DNA of 64,000 nt. It comes from Onchocerca lupi (taxonomy: Eukaryota > Nematoda > Chromadorea > Rhabditida > Onchocercidae). The translations under genes and the position numbers were made by a program. Within the stretch, counting starts at the first letter, position 1, and the number at the start of each line of letters is the position of its first letter. Positions 12,941 through 24,100 of this stretch are shown piece by piece. The notes beneath the pieces were generated by a model. The model saw only the letters and a program-made list of their open reading frames with translations, was not told the DNA's origin and did not search any database. Where the stretch lies: contig JAOVVO010000019.1 of the NCBI GenBank assembly GCA_028564675.1, positions 229,535 to 293,534 of the forward strand. The letters run 5' to 3'.

Positions 12941-13737
12941 AATAATAGTAAATAATGATAAATAATATTAAATAATAATTTATGGTAAATAAATAAATAC
13001 CATAAAAATATTTAATATGCTAAATTCATTCTACAGAGAAAATTTCGTATCGATTTTTTATATAAGTACTTTACACACCATAGGTAAGATACAGGATAAA
13101 TTTAATAATAAACACTATATATGAAATAATTTAGATGAAATATTAAAACCCATATCATAAAATTAAAAAATATATAAAAAGAAAAAAATTCATAACAAAA
13201 AGTAAAAAAAAAAAAACAAGCCTCTTTTTGAGAGATGTCTTGAAGTTATATTATCATCATTCCGATCATTAATAGTTTTCGTTTATCCTATCAGTAATAC
13301 ATTTCTGAAAGCAATAGATAAAAATTGCAATTTAAGTAAAAATAATGTTCGAAATAGCAAACAATATTCAAAAACAATAAATAATTATAAAAAGTAGCAA
13401 ATAATTGTCCAGTCACAAAATACGTAGTAAATCACTTTTTTTTCTGATTAAATTAAACATGAAGCAACAAGGAATATAATCAGATAAAGTAAAAAGCTTT
13501 AAAAAAATGGAAAAAATTAGATTTCATAAAAAGCTGAAAAATAAAAAGTCGAAAAAAAAATTGAATTCCGCATCTATCCTTTATATAAATAATATGAAAG
13601 TACTAATTTAAGTATGAATAAAAATTAAATTTCCAAATTATCAGAATTATTTATTAAGTTCGATCTTTGAAATATACTCTAACAAAATGTCTTAAAATTG
13701 AACTATCTACAATCGGCTGATATGTGTACATGCATAC

Positions 13738-13870
13738 TGTGAGCGTTTGCGTGCATATATTTCGTGTACGTGCTAATGTGAGATTTTATGTAATGTGTGG
13801 TCACGTGTAGGTCACGTGTAGGTGTATGTATGCTTGTGTAGGCGTAGATTTATATTTATCCGCGCACATG
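13738..13870. promoter_or_regulatory. GT-rich tract with tandem E-boxes
   Basis: A purine/GT-rich stretch containing the unit TCACGTGTAGG twice in tandem, giving E-boxes (CACGTG) at 13802-13807 and 13813-13818, 11 bp apart. It could be a bHLH-factor site cluster or only a degenerate GT microsatellite. Confidence 0.3.
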
Positions 13871-14224
13871 TGAACAGTAAAGGATGTATTACGAATGTTG
13901 AGAATGACTAAGCATCATGGCAAGCAGTAGAGACGGCAAATTCTTGATCGACCCATCATCCGATCCCACGTATCACTTGCGCTTCTCACGTTCTCCTACG
14001 TTTTTATTTCTGTCGTGTAGGTAATATATATATATATATATAATAGCATGGAAGAATGGGTTTTTGGTTTTTTTTTTTTTTTTGCATTTGAATTAAAATT
14101 TTTGAAATTAAATAAAATTTTGTTTCTTGATCATACCTTAATAAGTTGAAAATTGAATCAAATTTATCTCTCGCTTATAAATCAAAATATTTGAGACTAA
14201 GTAGAATTCATTTTTTGGTTTTAT

Positions 14225-14375
14225 ATCGAAAAGAACTAAATAATAATAAATAGTACTGAATAATAAATAATAATAGAAATAATAAATGATACTGAATAAT
14301 AATAAACAATAATAAATAATGTTAAGGAATAATAAATAGTGATAAATAATAACAAATAATAATAATAAGTAATTA
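14225..14375. repeat. AAT-type microsatellite, imperfect
   Basis: Imperfect AATAAATAATA-type repeats. They account for the Tyr/Leu-rich open frame seen on the minus strand at 14138-14440. Confidence 0.85.
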
Positions 14376-14853
14376 GTCATTCCTTTGTAACCCTTAACTA
14401 GGATTAAAAAAATATGTGTGTTATGTATTTTAGTGATCATAAAGGCTGTACCTCAAAAATTATTTTCGTTTTTTAGATGGAATTTTTTTTAAATATATAA
14501 TCAACGTTTGTCCTTTTCTAAATTAAGTTGAACACGTTAATATATATAACAATTATTATAGATATATTTTATTATTATATTTTCTCGTGCGTCAACAAAG
14601 ACGCATCGTCATCACACGCTAACGAAGGCGCCCTTTTCTATCATTTTATATAGGGATGTCAACGGGAGCGGTATAATGCTCCAACTCAGGTTTTTTTTCT
14701 TTTATATCGTTTTCCTTTTTTTGCAGAATCAACAGTTCGGGAAGCAGCTCAATTCTCGAATTCAAACTCTATCAAGATTTTAAAGAAATAAGTAAAAACT
14801 GTCATAGATTTAAGGTTTTGAACAAACGAACATTGACATTTTTATTAATGTAG

Positions 14854-14897
14854 ACTAGCTGGAGCAGGATAAGCGGAGCATGGCCGATCCAGCTAGT
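14854..14897. repeat. 10-bp perfect stem-loop in a GC-richer patch
   Basis: ACTAGCTGGA (14854-14863) and TCCAGCTAGT (14888-14897) are perfect reverse complements around a 24-nt GC-rich loop. It could be a structured RNA, a protein-binding site or a small mobile-element end; nothing decides. Confidence 0.6.
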
Positions 14898-15375
14898 TTA
14901 TAATATAAATATATCCAATTGATCAAATTGTTATATTCAGCATAACTCATCATCTAATATAAACTTAAATGAATGTTACACTAACCGATGCAATGAATCA
15001 ATGTTTAAATACCAATTTAATGAATCACTTATTAAATTTTCATTTTCGCATCCTATCACTAAACTTATAATTGAATATTGTAAAGATTTTCATTCTTATA
15101 ATATTTGGCTTGTATTTAAAGATTTCCCCATCAGATTATCAAGCTTATGTAATTTTTGGAATGTTTAAACAACTTCACCATAAAAAGGATTATTATATGT
15201 AAGAAGATTGGTTCTGCTGTTTCATTCGATTATTGAATCTAACCTCCAATTTGCTACTCGTCCTTCTTTTAAAAGTTTTGTTCATTTTTTTGGTTCAAGT
15301 TTCTTCCGCTAATTCTTTCTGATGTAATTATTACTGAATAAATTTACCACGACCGATTCTTCTGCATTTGAGAGC

Positions 15376-15393
15376 TAATTACCCAAGTTTGAG
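15376..15393 (+). other. Genomic SL1 spliced-leader fragment (18 nt exact)
   Basis: TAATTACCCAAGTTTGAG equals nucleotides 5-22 of the nematode SL1 leader. The first four leader bases (GGTT) are replaced by GAGC. It is followed by ACGG rather than the GTAA donor an SL RNA gene needs, so this is not a working SL RNA gene. A short open frame of 22 codons (15461-15529) lies downstream. The arrangement, leader joined directly to unrelated sequence, is that of a reverse-transcribed trans-spliced mRNA. Confidence 0.7.
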
Positions 15394-17264
15394 ACGGACT
15401 AAGAAGGTTTTTTTTCCCCTAACATATTAAAGAGGAAATTTTCTGCAAATATTAACTGAAATGAGCTTAGAAGATGTTTGTAATATAGCAAAGCAATGTC
15501 ACAGTGTTGTCAGCAGCAGTGTTTATTGAACATTACTATCCCTTCTGGATTTCAAAAATTCGAATAATTGAGTATTTCTTTGAAATATTAAGAGCTTTTT
15601 TACAGCTTAGATTCATGACAAGTAAGCACCTTTCATGAAATATTACTTTATATTTCAGCAGCGATCTGATATGTATACATTCATATAAAGATAAACCATG
15701 ATTTTTGCACTAACTTGCAATTACTTGAGGCGCAAATTCATGCCATTATATTCTCGATAAACTTGCAACTTAATCGCAAAATACTATTTTTTTTTCCTTC
15801 TTACTAAGATGAAACAGGCGCTTAATTGATACAGCGGAATAATCTTAAGTTTCCGAATATGATTTTTTATTTTCTTTCTGTTATTATATGCAAAGAAATT
15901 CTTGTAGTCGAGAAAACAAAAGAACGCAAATTTCTGAAGTATGAATTAAAATGAAAATATTTTGATTATACAAATATATTTACTGCCAGTATTGCAGCCT
16001 TCACCAAGATCGCATTATTGCAATTAGGTTTTAATACTATATTGGAAGCAGTTCAGCACTTATTTTTTAGAGAATTAAATTTTAATCGGATTTTTCAGTT
16101 TAATTTCCATCAAGAATCATCATTAAAATAATATCAATAAGAGGGACATTTTCAATAAGAGGAACACTTGGTGAAAATCATTTTGACTAATTTATTTTGC
16201 GTCAATCCAGGAGCCTTATTATTCTTACATAAATAAAAAATAATAAAAAGGGAAAAAAACTTATCATTAGAACAAAAGAACTTACCACCACTTTACTGCC
16301 ATTAAAAAAGTTTACTATCTTTGTCTAATTCCGCAGTTTCTTTTCATTGATTCAAAATCAATTATATAAGAAATTCTCATTGATATCTAATTTAACGCGA
16401 GAATCCGATCAGAACTAAGGTCATCAAATTCGATAACAAAGATGGATAACTGCTTCACAGAAATTCAATTACCTTCTCTTAATTAAAGATAGGAATTTTT
16501 GTAAAATAAATCTACAGATTAAAGATTTTTTCAAGATGTTTAAGCAAGTTTATTAACCGAGCAAAGAATTCATTTATGATATATTTGAAGCACGCTTTGT
16601 TTGTGCAAAAGTCATGTAAATTATGGAAATATCATCAAACTGACATTAAATAAACTAGTGCTAATATCGCAAAAATATGCATAGAATAATAAAATGTCAA
16701 ATAATAGAATGTAATATTGTCATAGAATGGAAATAGAAAATTATAGAATTTTGTATTAATGGTAAGTACTTACAGCTATGTATTTTAAATCAATTTCAAA
16801 TTAAGACTTTCAAGATTTGTTCCAACAGTAGCAGGAATCAATCACATGTATCAAATCTTTTGTAACCGAAACTTCCATATGTATTTTATTCATTTTGATG
16901 AAGAGATGAATGAACTTGTACACATGAACTTTCCTATGTTGTATATCGACGAAATATTTTGCGAGCCATTTCTTTTCCAAAAATACTGAAGCAAAAATAT
17001 GCTGAGATAAGTGGCTAGATAAATGGAATACGAAAGACACCTACAATACTTCCGAACGATTTTCTTTACATTTGACATTTGGGAAAATAAATAAATAAAA
17101 ATAATGACTGCAATCTTTGCATCATAACTTAAATCAGCTTTAATTTAATGTACTCTAAGACAATGAGAAAAAAATAGTAAAGTTGTAGTCTCGATAGTCG
17201 AATTCGCATGTTATATCGCCACTACATGCTATGTTGAATAATCTCGAATCTTTGTTTTGTACGA

Positions 17265-18045
17265 ATTGTCGGAAAAATCCAAAAGCTGTGATTATTGTAA
17301 ACAAGGAGTGTTAAAGGTCAAGAAGCGCGAAAATAATTTCAAAGAAGCCAACAAAATGATAAAACATGTTTACTGCCAAAAAGATAAATATATTTACCGC
17401 CAAAACGCTCCGATCTGACATGTTGGAAATCAGAAAAGAGTGGTAGTCCCAAAAGAATTTAAAAGATTCGAATTCTGAAGCAAGGTTTAAGTTCAAGTTC
17501 GGAGTTGCACCGATGCGATCATAACAATAGTTCGATTCCTAACCGCACAACAATCGACAATCAAGGAGCAGTACTCTTTTCTACGAGCTACGAAGAAAAA
17601 AAAACCCAGTGATAAATTTATTCAAATACTCTCTGTTAATTGTTTGCAACAAAGCACGCTGATCCGTCTTTTAATAATTCTTTTTTCAAACAATGATTGC
17701 TTCTTTCACAAAATTACTTTCTCGAAAAATTTTATGCACCAAATTGAACTTCGAATTTGAACTTGAACTCTGCCCCGAAATTCCAATCTTTTAAATCTTT
17801 TCGAGCTCCTCTTCCTTTCTTGATTTCCAACACATCGCTTTGTGACTAGTCGACCTTAATTTGTTTATCCATTAACCGAAGAGTTTCGGCGATAAGCATG
17901 TTTACTCTCTTGGTGGTAAACATGTTTACCCTTTTGGCGTTAAAAATGCTTGTTCTTTGTTGGTTCCTTTGAAACTGCCCCGCGTTTGTTAACCTTTAAC
18001 ATTCCTCGTTTACAATAATTACATCTTTCGGATTTTTCTGACACG
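17265..18045. mobile_element. Foldback/MITE-like element with long diverged inverted arms
   Basis: The reverse complement of about 17267-17510 aligns with gaps to about 17750-18042. Shared blocks include GGATTTTTC near both ends, GTTTACAATAAT, CTTTAACA.TCCT, GTAAACATG, GATTTCCAACA and AACTTGAACT. The arms are 240-290 nt around a centre of about 240 nt. No transposase frame is present; the open frame at 17311-17496 lies within an arm and is not a gene. A related sequence occurs in an rpoa-1 intron near 35.35-35.69 kb. Non-autonomous element is my inference; target-site duplications were not established. Confidence 0.6.
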
Positions 18046-18464
18046 AATATAAGAATGAATTTCTCGAGCCATTCATTTATTTGTGCTTTTAACAGATTTA
18101 ACCTCGAAGCTACAATAAATGCAAGACACCATTATCTAGCTTGCATAAAAAATTTATTGCTTATTTTCGAATTGTTTTAAATATTTTATTTAATTAAATT
18201 GAAATTTCATTTCCTTCAACTCATGATATTCAAATACATATTTGCACATTATGAGTCCAAGATTTTACATATAGCAAGCAGTGTGACATCAAATTTATGC
18301 TAATTTTTCGAATATATGCAATATTTGCATAATTCGCTATCACAAACGTTCTGCATTGCAGCATCAATTACTTTCCGTTTCCGGTATTCATTTTTTTGCT
18401 CTCAAGATTGGGAGAAGAATTCACCCTTATTCTTCTTGAAGTTAATAACTTCTAAAAAATCGAA

Positions 18465-20159
18465 ATGGATGTCTATCCTGATTTGGCAAGATTTTGTCAA
18501 ACAAATGTGCCTTTTTCACCTACCAGAATACCTTGTAAGTTTTTTAACTCGGATTTTTGTTGCAGCAAATATTTAGTTGTTTATTCTAACTAAAAATAAA
18601 AATTTTAACTCCAATTTATTGACTCTTCAAGAAAATTGACAGATTAAAATTAATTGGCATTTTTTTAAACTGAAATACCACTCTTCTATTATTATGGATT
18701 TCTTATAAATTCATTTATGATTTTTTCAACTAAAATTTTGAAGTAATTAAAATAATTGCGATGAAGTTTCGATTGAGAGTCCCAAATTAATATAAAATCA
18801 AATGCATAGCAAATAAGTTATCACTTAATCGCTTTTATTTCCAACATCGCATTTTTTTATCTATAATTGAAAGTTCTCAAGCAGATAATTGGAAAGGATA
18901 TTTCGAATGTTATATATAGATTTATGCAAATTTTCCAGTATTTAAAACTGCTCAAGACATTTAAATTTGAATATTTATGATATATTGATTTAAAATTTAT
19001 TTATAGCACGTCATATATAATTACAGTAGTAATGCTGAATGGCAGTTTATTGATAAGGTGATGTCTTCGTAACTTCTGTTTAATTGAATATCAGCTCTGA
19101 CTAAAGTTATTTTACATAAATATAAACATGTGCTAAGAATAAGATTTAATAATTTTTGCAAAAATTGACATTGTCAAAGTTGAGAAAAGTCAAGTCTTGT
19201 TAATTTAATATTGGATTTTAATTAGAAATTTCATTATTTTTTGCATTGAAAACTAGATTTCTTCTTCGTGATTGCATGAGGAATGTTCGAGAGTCCCAAA
19301 GCTTGAATACTTTGAATTATGAATTACGAATTTGTTTGTTTTTTCAGTTACTACAAGCAGAATAAATACAACACCGATCATGCCCGCCGTAAGCTTGTTA
19401 TTGAGCCAAGGATTTGTAATTTCACCACTAGCACCGCAATTATCTATTACACCCAATAATGTTAGCTTTATTTTAAAACTTGTATAAATTTTTGGATTTG
19501 CTATACTAAACGATACTCCGAATACTTTTTTCAAACACTGATACTCAGAATAGTTTCCGTTTTCAAATTTTTTGGCTTGTAAAAGCAAATAATGGACGTT
19601 TTTCTGATAATGTTAATTTATTCCAGTATATGCTCTCGCCTACCATTAGCGATGAACAACGTTTTCGTCGTCGTCGTCCGTTTCGTGCTCGTGAATTGAG
19701 CCCAATATGGGTACCATCTCAACAAACTATTCAATCTTTGACATCAGCCAATAACAGTCTACAATCCACCAGGAAAATTGTATGTTTTCATAACAATGAA
19801 CATATGGATAGCAAATAAATTTTTTGCTAAGGCTCGAATCTGTGTAAAGAATTCTTCTTAGGAAAGTGAATCTTACAGTCGAATCTGTAAATTCATTTTA
19901 TCTTTAGGTTAGTGTTGCATATGCAGATCCCAGTGGTGGTAGCATGATTGTTACTCGACGTTGTCAGGATGGTCATCTGGATGTTCGCATCATATATTCC
20001 CGTGAATTTATTGTTGCTGCATCGGCTAGTCCATATGCACTATTACCACCAGCTAATTTTCGACAAATGGTTTTGGAAATGATGGATATTATTGCTAAAT
20101 TTCCGAAAAGTTATTATAATTCAAAAGATTCGTCACAATATCGCCTCGGAGAGTTCTGA
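18465..20159 (+). CDS. Unrecognised small protein, four exons
   Basis: Exons 18465-18534, 19348-19388, 19627-19779 and 19908-20159 keep phase and encode 171 aa, from MDVYPDLARFCQ to SQYRLGEF. The start is supported by an in-frame TAA 12 nt upstream. The N-terminal half is rich in Ser, Thr, Pro and Arg with an Arg cluster (FRRRRPFRAR, residues near 50), suggesting disorder or nucleic-acid contact. The C-terminal half looks folded: a probable beta region (SMIVTRRCQDGHLDVRIIYS) then a helix (NFRQMVLEMMDIIAKF). There is no signal peptide or membrane segment. I do not recognise the family. It lies about 1 kb upstream of rpoa-1 on the same strand; the gap is too wide to claim an operon. Real-gene evidence is splice and phase coherence plus non-repetitive composition. 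Confidence 0.65.
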
Positions 20160-21169
20160 GTAATTCATTTATCGATGTTTGCCTGTTCCAACTTCTTTAG
20201 CTAATGATCGAGGCCAATGAAGGCATTTCTCTGCCTAGTAAAGCTTTAATACTTTATCATAAAAAAAGGAAAAAAAAAACATCTGAAGCATTCAAATATA
20301 GCATCAATGATGCAATCACAATATGTTATTATTTAATCATCCAAAATTTTCAAATGTTAACACATATTTACTCTTTCGAATTATAACTCGTAATTTCACT
20401 TTTTTTTAAATCACTATGTGATGATAACAAAAAAATGTTTTGTAAATTGGTCTTATCATATTATATCACTATTTCCGACTGATTATAAATTTTTGCATAA
20501 AAACTGATCACTAAACATATGCAATTCTTTGTCTTATGTCAGCATGCCCAAACAATAAGCACGTAACTGTTTAGTTTGCTAATAAATTCTTTCTTTAAAC
20601 AGGGAACAAAGGATGTCGTTTCACAAAGGATGTCGTAAAATGTGTCGTTAAATCGTAAAATCAGCAATCTGAATTGTCATGATAGCAATATGCGCCAGAA
20701 AATACCCTGTCTCATTCTCCTCTCTTTGTCAAAGTGCCAGCAGTAATAGTATTCTAAAATCTGATACATTAGAAATAGCTTATCATATCAAAATGACAAG
20801 TACTCCAACATTCACAGAGAACAAAGAAAGAAATTCCTGAAAAGTTCAATGTCATTTCCAGATATTTTAGCAAAATAACATCAAATACTGCCTATTCAGA
20901 CGTCTTCGTCTGTTCAAACGTGGTTTGCTGAAACCATATATTAACGATGTGCTACTTTTCTGGTTGCCTAGTTATATGGATTGTGCAATAGACCATTCTC
21001 GAGGCATGGATTTAAATGAGTGCGGTGGTTTTTTCGGTGATAGGACATCCTTTCCAATTATATTTTAGAAGAGGTATTATAATTGAGGATTGGAATATGG
21101 TATCATTGTTTTCTGTTACTCATTAATTTTCATTTTCCCCAAGGTTTTCCCATTTCTTTCCAGAACATA
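20160..21169. other. Intergenic region upstream of rpoa-1
   Basis: AT-rich, no supported gene. The motif AAGGATGTCGT occurs twice close together (about 20610-20635), followed by TGTGTCGT. It should hold the 3' UTR of the small gene and the rpoa-1 promoter. Confidence 0.5.
21162..21163 (+). other. Probable trans-splice acceptor of rpoa-1
   Basis: TTTCTTTCCAG ends 6 nt upstream of the rpoa-1 ATG with no coding exon before it, as expected for spliced-leader addition. Confidence 0.55.
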
Positions 21170-24100
21170 ATGGCTGATATGTGTGGTCCAGGACATGAGC
21201 CTTATAAAATACTCGACCGATTACAGTTGCGGTGCTATCTACCACACGAAATCGAGAAGATCAGTGTTCTCAGAATTACCGAAACAAAAACGTTCGATGA
21301 AGTATGTAATCTCGACATTATTTGAAAAAGATTATTTTGTACACTACACAAATCTAGCGCAGCAGTTAGAATTGTTTGATGGTTCAGGATCAAAGTAGAT
21401 CACAAAATTGACATTCTATCATTAAAATAGACCACATGGTTTGTACATCAAGTCAGATAAGTATGAATTGATTACAAATGTAAATGAATTTTAATATATT
21501 AGAAAAAGCATGTAGCTATAGAATGTCGTGGACCAGTCATTTAGAGATTTTGAAAAAAAAAAGGTTGAATTTATTTAATGGAGAGCATGAAATAAACTAG
21601 TTCTTTTCAATAAGAACATTTTACGATTACCTGTTTACTGTATGTCAACTTGTATAAATAAGTCAAGCTAATACTAATGCTGATATATTTTGATGCTGTA
21701 CAAATAATAATTGTGATATATGGAAACTTCTTGCATAATAATTTTGTGATGTAGAAATTATAGAAGTATTAATCAAATAATTCATCTATTTATTGATTTC
21801 TCAAAAATATGTAAAACAGTTTTGTGGATAGAAATAGTCTTATTATCTAGACTCATAATAAATCACTCATTCATCAAATTTCAAGCAGTTAATTAATTTA
21901 TGTGGTATAAATTCAATTTAATTTTCACATCTCAGATCGGACATCCAATCAGTGGTGGTTTGTATGATTCTCGATTGGGTCCTTTAGAGACATTTGATAC
22001 TTGTGAGACATGCCATCAACGAGGAACTTTTTGTCCAGGGCATATGGGTCATATCCAGCTCGATGTTCCAGTATTCAATCCACTTTTATTTGGTTTCACT
22101 TTTTCCGTAAGTTAAATTTCTGTCATTTTTGGAAGATTAATTGATACATACAGTTCTCTTGATCACCAATGTTTATTCAACCAGTGGAACGAATAGGGTA
22201 GTTGGCAATAGGATAATTTGAACAGAGATGTTTTTTCCAAAAAGTTTGTTTTAGTTACATCAGAGTATAGTCACGCATATAAGGAAAGACGCGTACGATT
22301 ATGTTTGAATCTGGAAATGTATACTGCTGAATATTATCTCAACATTTTAATAATTTGGATACAATATACTTGAAACATTCCCAAATTTTTTTTGAAGTTC
22401 AGAGTTGAATCAACGAATTAATTACTTTTTTATCAATCTGTCGTTGAACTATTTTAGTTGATGAATGGATCATGTGTACAATGCCACAAATTAACATGCA
22501 ACTCATCTGGTTTGCCGGCGAAACTACTCCTGGCTCAGCTTCGAGCACTGGACCTTGGTCTTGTTTCAGTCGCGCAAGAACTTGGTGGTTTCATCAAGGA
22601 TCATTTTGCTGCTGAAAATGGTCCCGGAATTTTGCATGGTCCGTTCACCTCATAATTTTTTATTCTTTTAAATTATAAAGTTAAACGCGCCCACTGCGGC
22701 ATGGAATTGAACTGTAAGACAAATTAACAGGAATTGTTCTTCAATTTTTGAGCCATCATTCTCTCTTTAAAAGTGATAACAAATAAATAGTCAATAGAGA
22801 GTCAATGAAGCTCTTAAAAACTGGTATTACAAAGTGTGGAAGTTTAAAGAATAGTATTCAGTCTCTGAAATATCAATTAAGAGGAAAATGTAAAATCTTA
22901 TTTAAACATTTTTGCAATCGCTTTCTAAACTTTTGAATGGACTGATTCAAAAACTGAAAACTTTTCATCCAAATTTAATGTGATTTTCGGAATCTGAAAT
23001 TTTTTTTAAACCGTCCAAATTTAATGTGATTTTCGGAATCTGAAGTTTTTTTAAAACCGTCCAAATTTAATGTGATTTTCGGAATCCAATATAATTACAA
23101 TAAATCAAATTTGATGAGCATATTCTTTCTAATGCCAATACTTTTGATTGTGTTTTTTCTTTCTTTTTTTTTTTTGCGGAATTTGATATTTAATCTAGGA
23201 GATGCACCAGTTCTCTCAGATGAAATCAATGCATGTCAAGAACTGGATAACTTTCTTGATAAATTCAGCGAGCAGATAGGCTCAGGCGTTGACAAGAACC
23301 AGTCTTTTCCTGTCAAAAATACTCTTGAATTAAGGAGGTCACTGATTCGGAATTTTTGCAGAGAACAGCTTGTGAGTTAGAATTTTCTTGTCTTCTTTAA
23401 TTGTCTCCTTTGTCTTCTTTAATTTTTTATATTTTAAAGTCCTATATTCCTATTACTATAATAGTTACACATTTTTAATGACATTGCACTGCTTATTTTC
23501 TTATCTGTTGTTAAAAATGCCAGAAAGAACTTGCTAGGATTCTAAAAAATTTTTGAAATGTTAGCATAGTCCTTTATAATGTAAATTAGTAACCAATATG
23601 GAGTCGGATTATATGATTTTGATCAAATATTGATCGATAGGAAAAGGAGATATTTAATTGTTTTTTTATTGCAGTTCAAACGTCGAAGACGCTGTAGGCT
23701 GTGTAATCGAAGTAATGGAATCATTCGTAATGATGGCGGTCGTTGTATCCTGATTGATTTTGGTGGGACGAATTTATTGAAAAAGTTTAAGCAAACATCA
23801 CGTTTTGCGCCCCTTGAAAACATTGGAAATATCGAGGGTCAAGAAGTTGATGCTGGTGAGTTTGCCTCGTTTTAAATAATTTCTTAAAATTTTAAGTTAG
23901 AAAACATCATTGTTAGTAATGTGTTTGTATCCCCAAGAATCAGTCATCATAAAATTAATCGCCGCTTTGATTAGATAGCAAAAAGTGTAAGATACAAAAG
24001 GAAAAATGTAAATTCCTATATATACACTAAGTTCGAACTTACAAATTTCCTTCCAGATGAGGATATGAAGACAGAAGAAGATGAAATAAAGTTCAACGAG

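Larger units (their letters stand above)
10552..18464. other. Gene-poor intergenic region (7.9 kb)
   Basis: No exon chain could be supported on either strand. The longer open frames come from AAT microsatellites (12716-12916, 14138-14440) or from inside a foldback repeat (17311-17496). The region lies between divergently transcribed genes (transporter minus, small gene plus), so it must carry two promoters. It contains a GC-rich palindrome island near 12.7 kb, a GT-rich stretch with two E-boxes near 13.8 kb, a GC-richer patch around 14.59-14.90 kb with a stem-loop, an SL1-like 18-mer near 15.38 kb and a foldback element at 17.27-18.05 kb. Confidence 0.6.

Noticed and set aside
14138..14440. 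100-codon Tyr/Leu-rich minus-strand frame
   Set aside because: It arises from AATAAT-type repeats; composition is not that of a real protein.
15376..15480. Functional SL1 RNA gene
   Set aside because: The leader is followed by ACGG, not a GT donor, its first four bases differ, and no Sm-site region is evident.
17311..17496. 61-codon minus-strand frame
   Set aside because: It lies within one arm of the foldback repeat and has no family resemblance.
17505..17560. tRNA-like B box (GTTCGATTCC)
   Set aside because: The flanking five-base T stem does not pair and no acceptor stem or A box fits; it is part of the foldback element.
19253..19588. 111-codon minus-strand frame
   Set aside because: It is the antisense shadow across exon 2 of the plus-strand small gene and neighbouring intron; the plus-strand exons join in phase.
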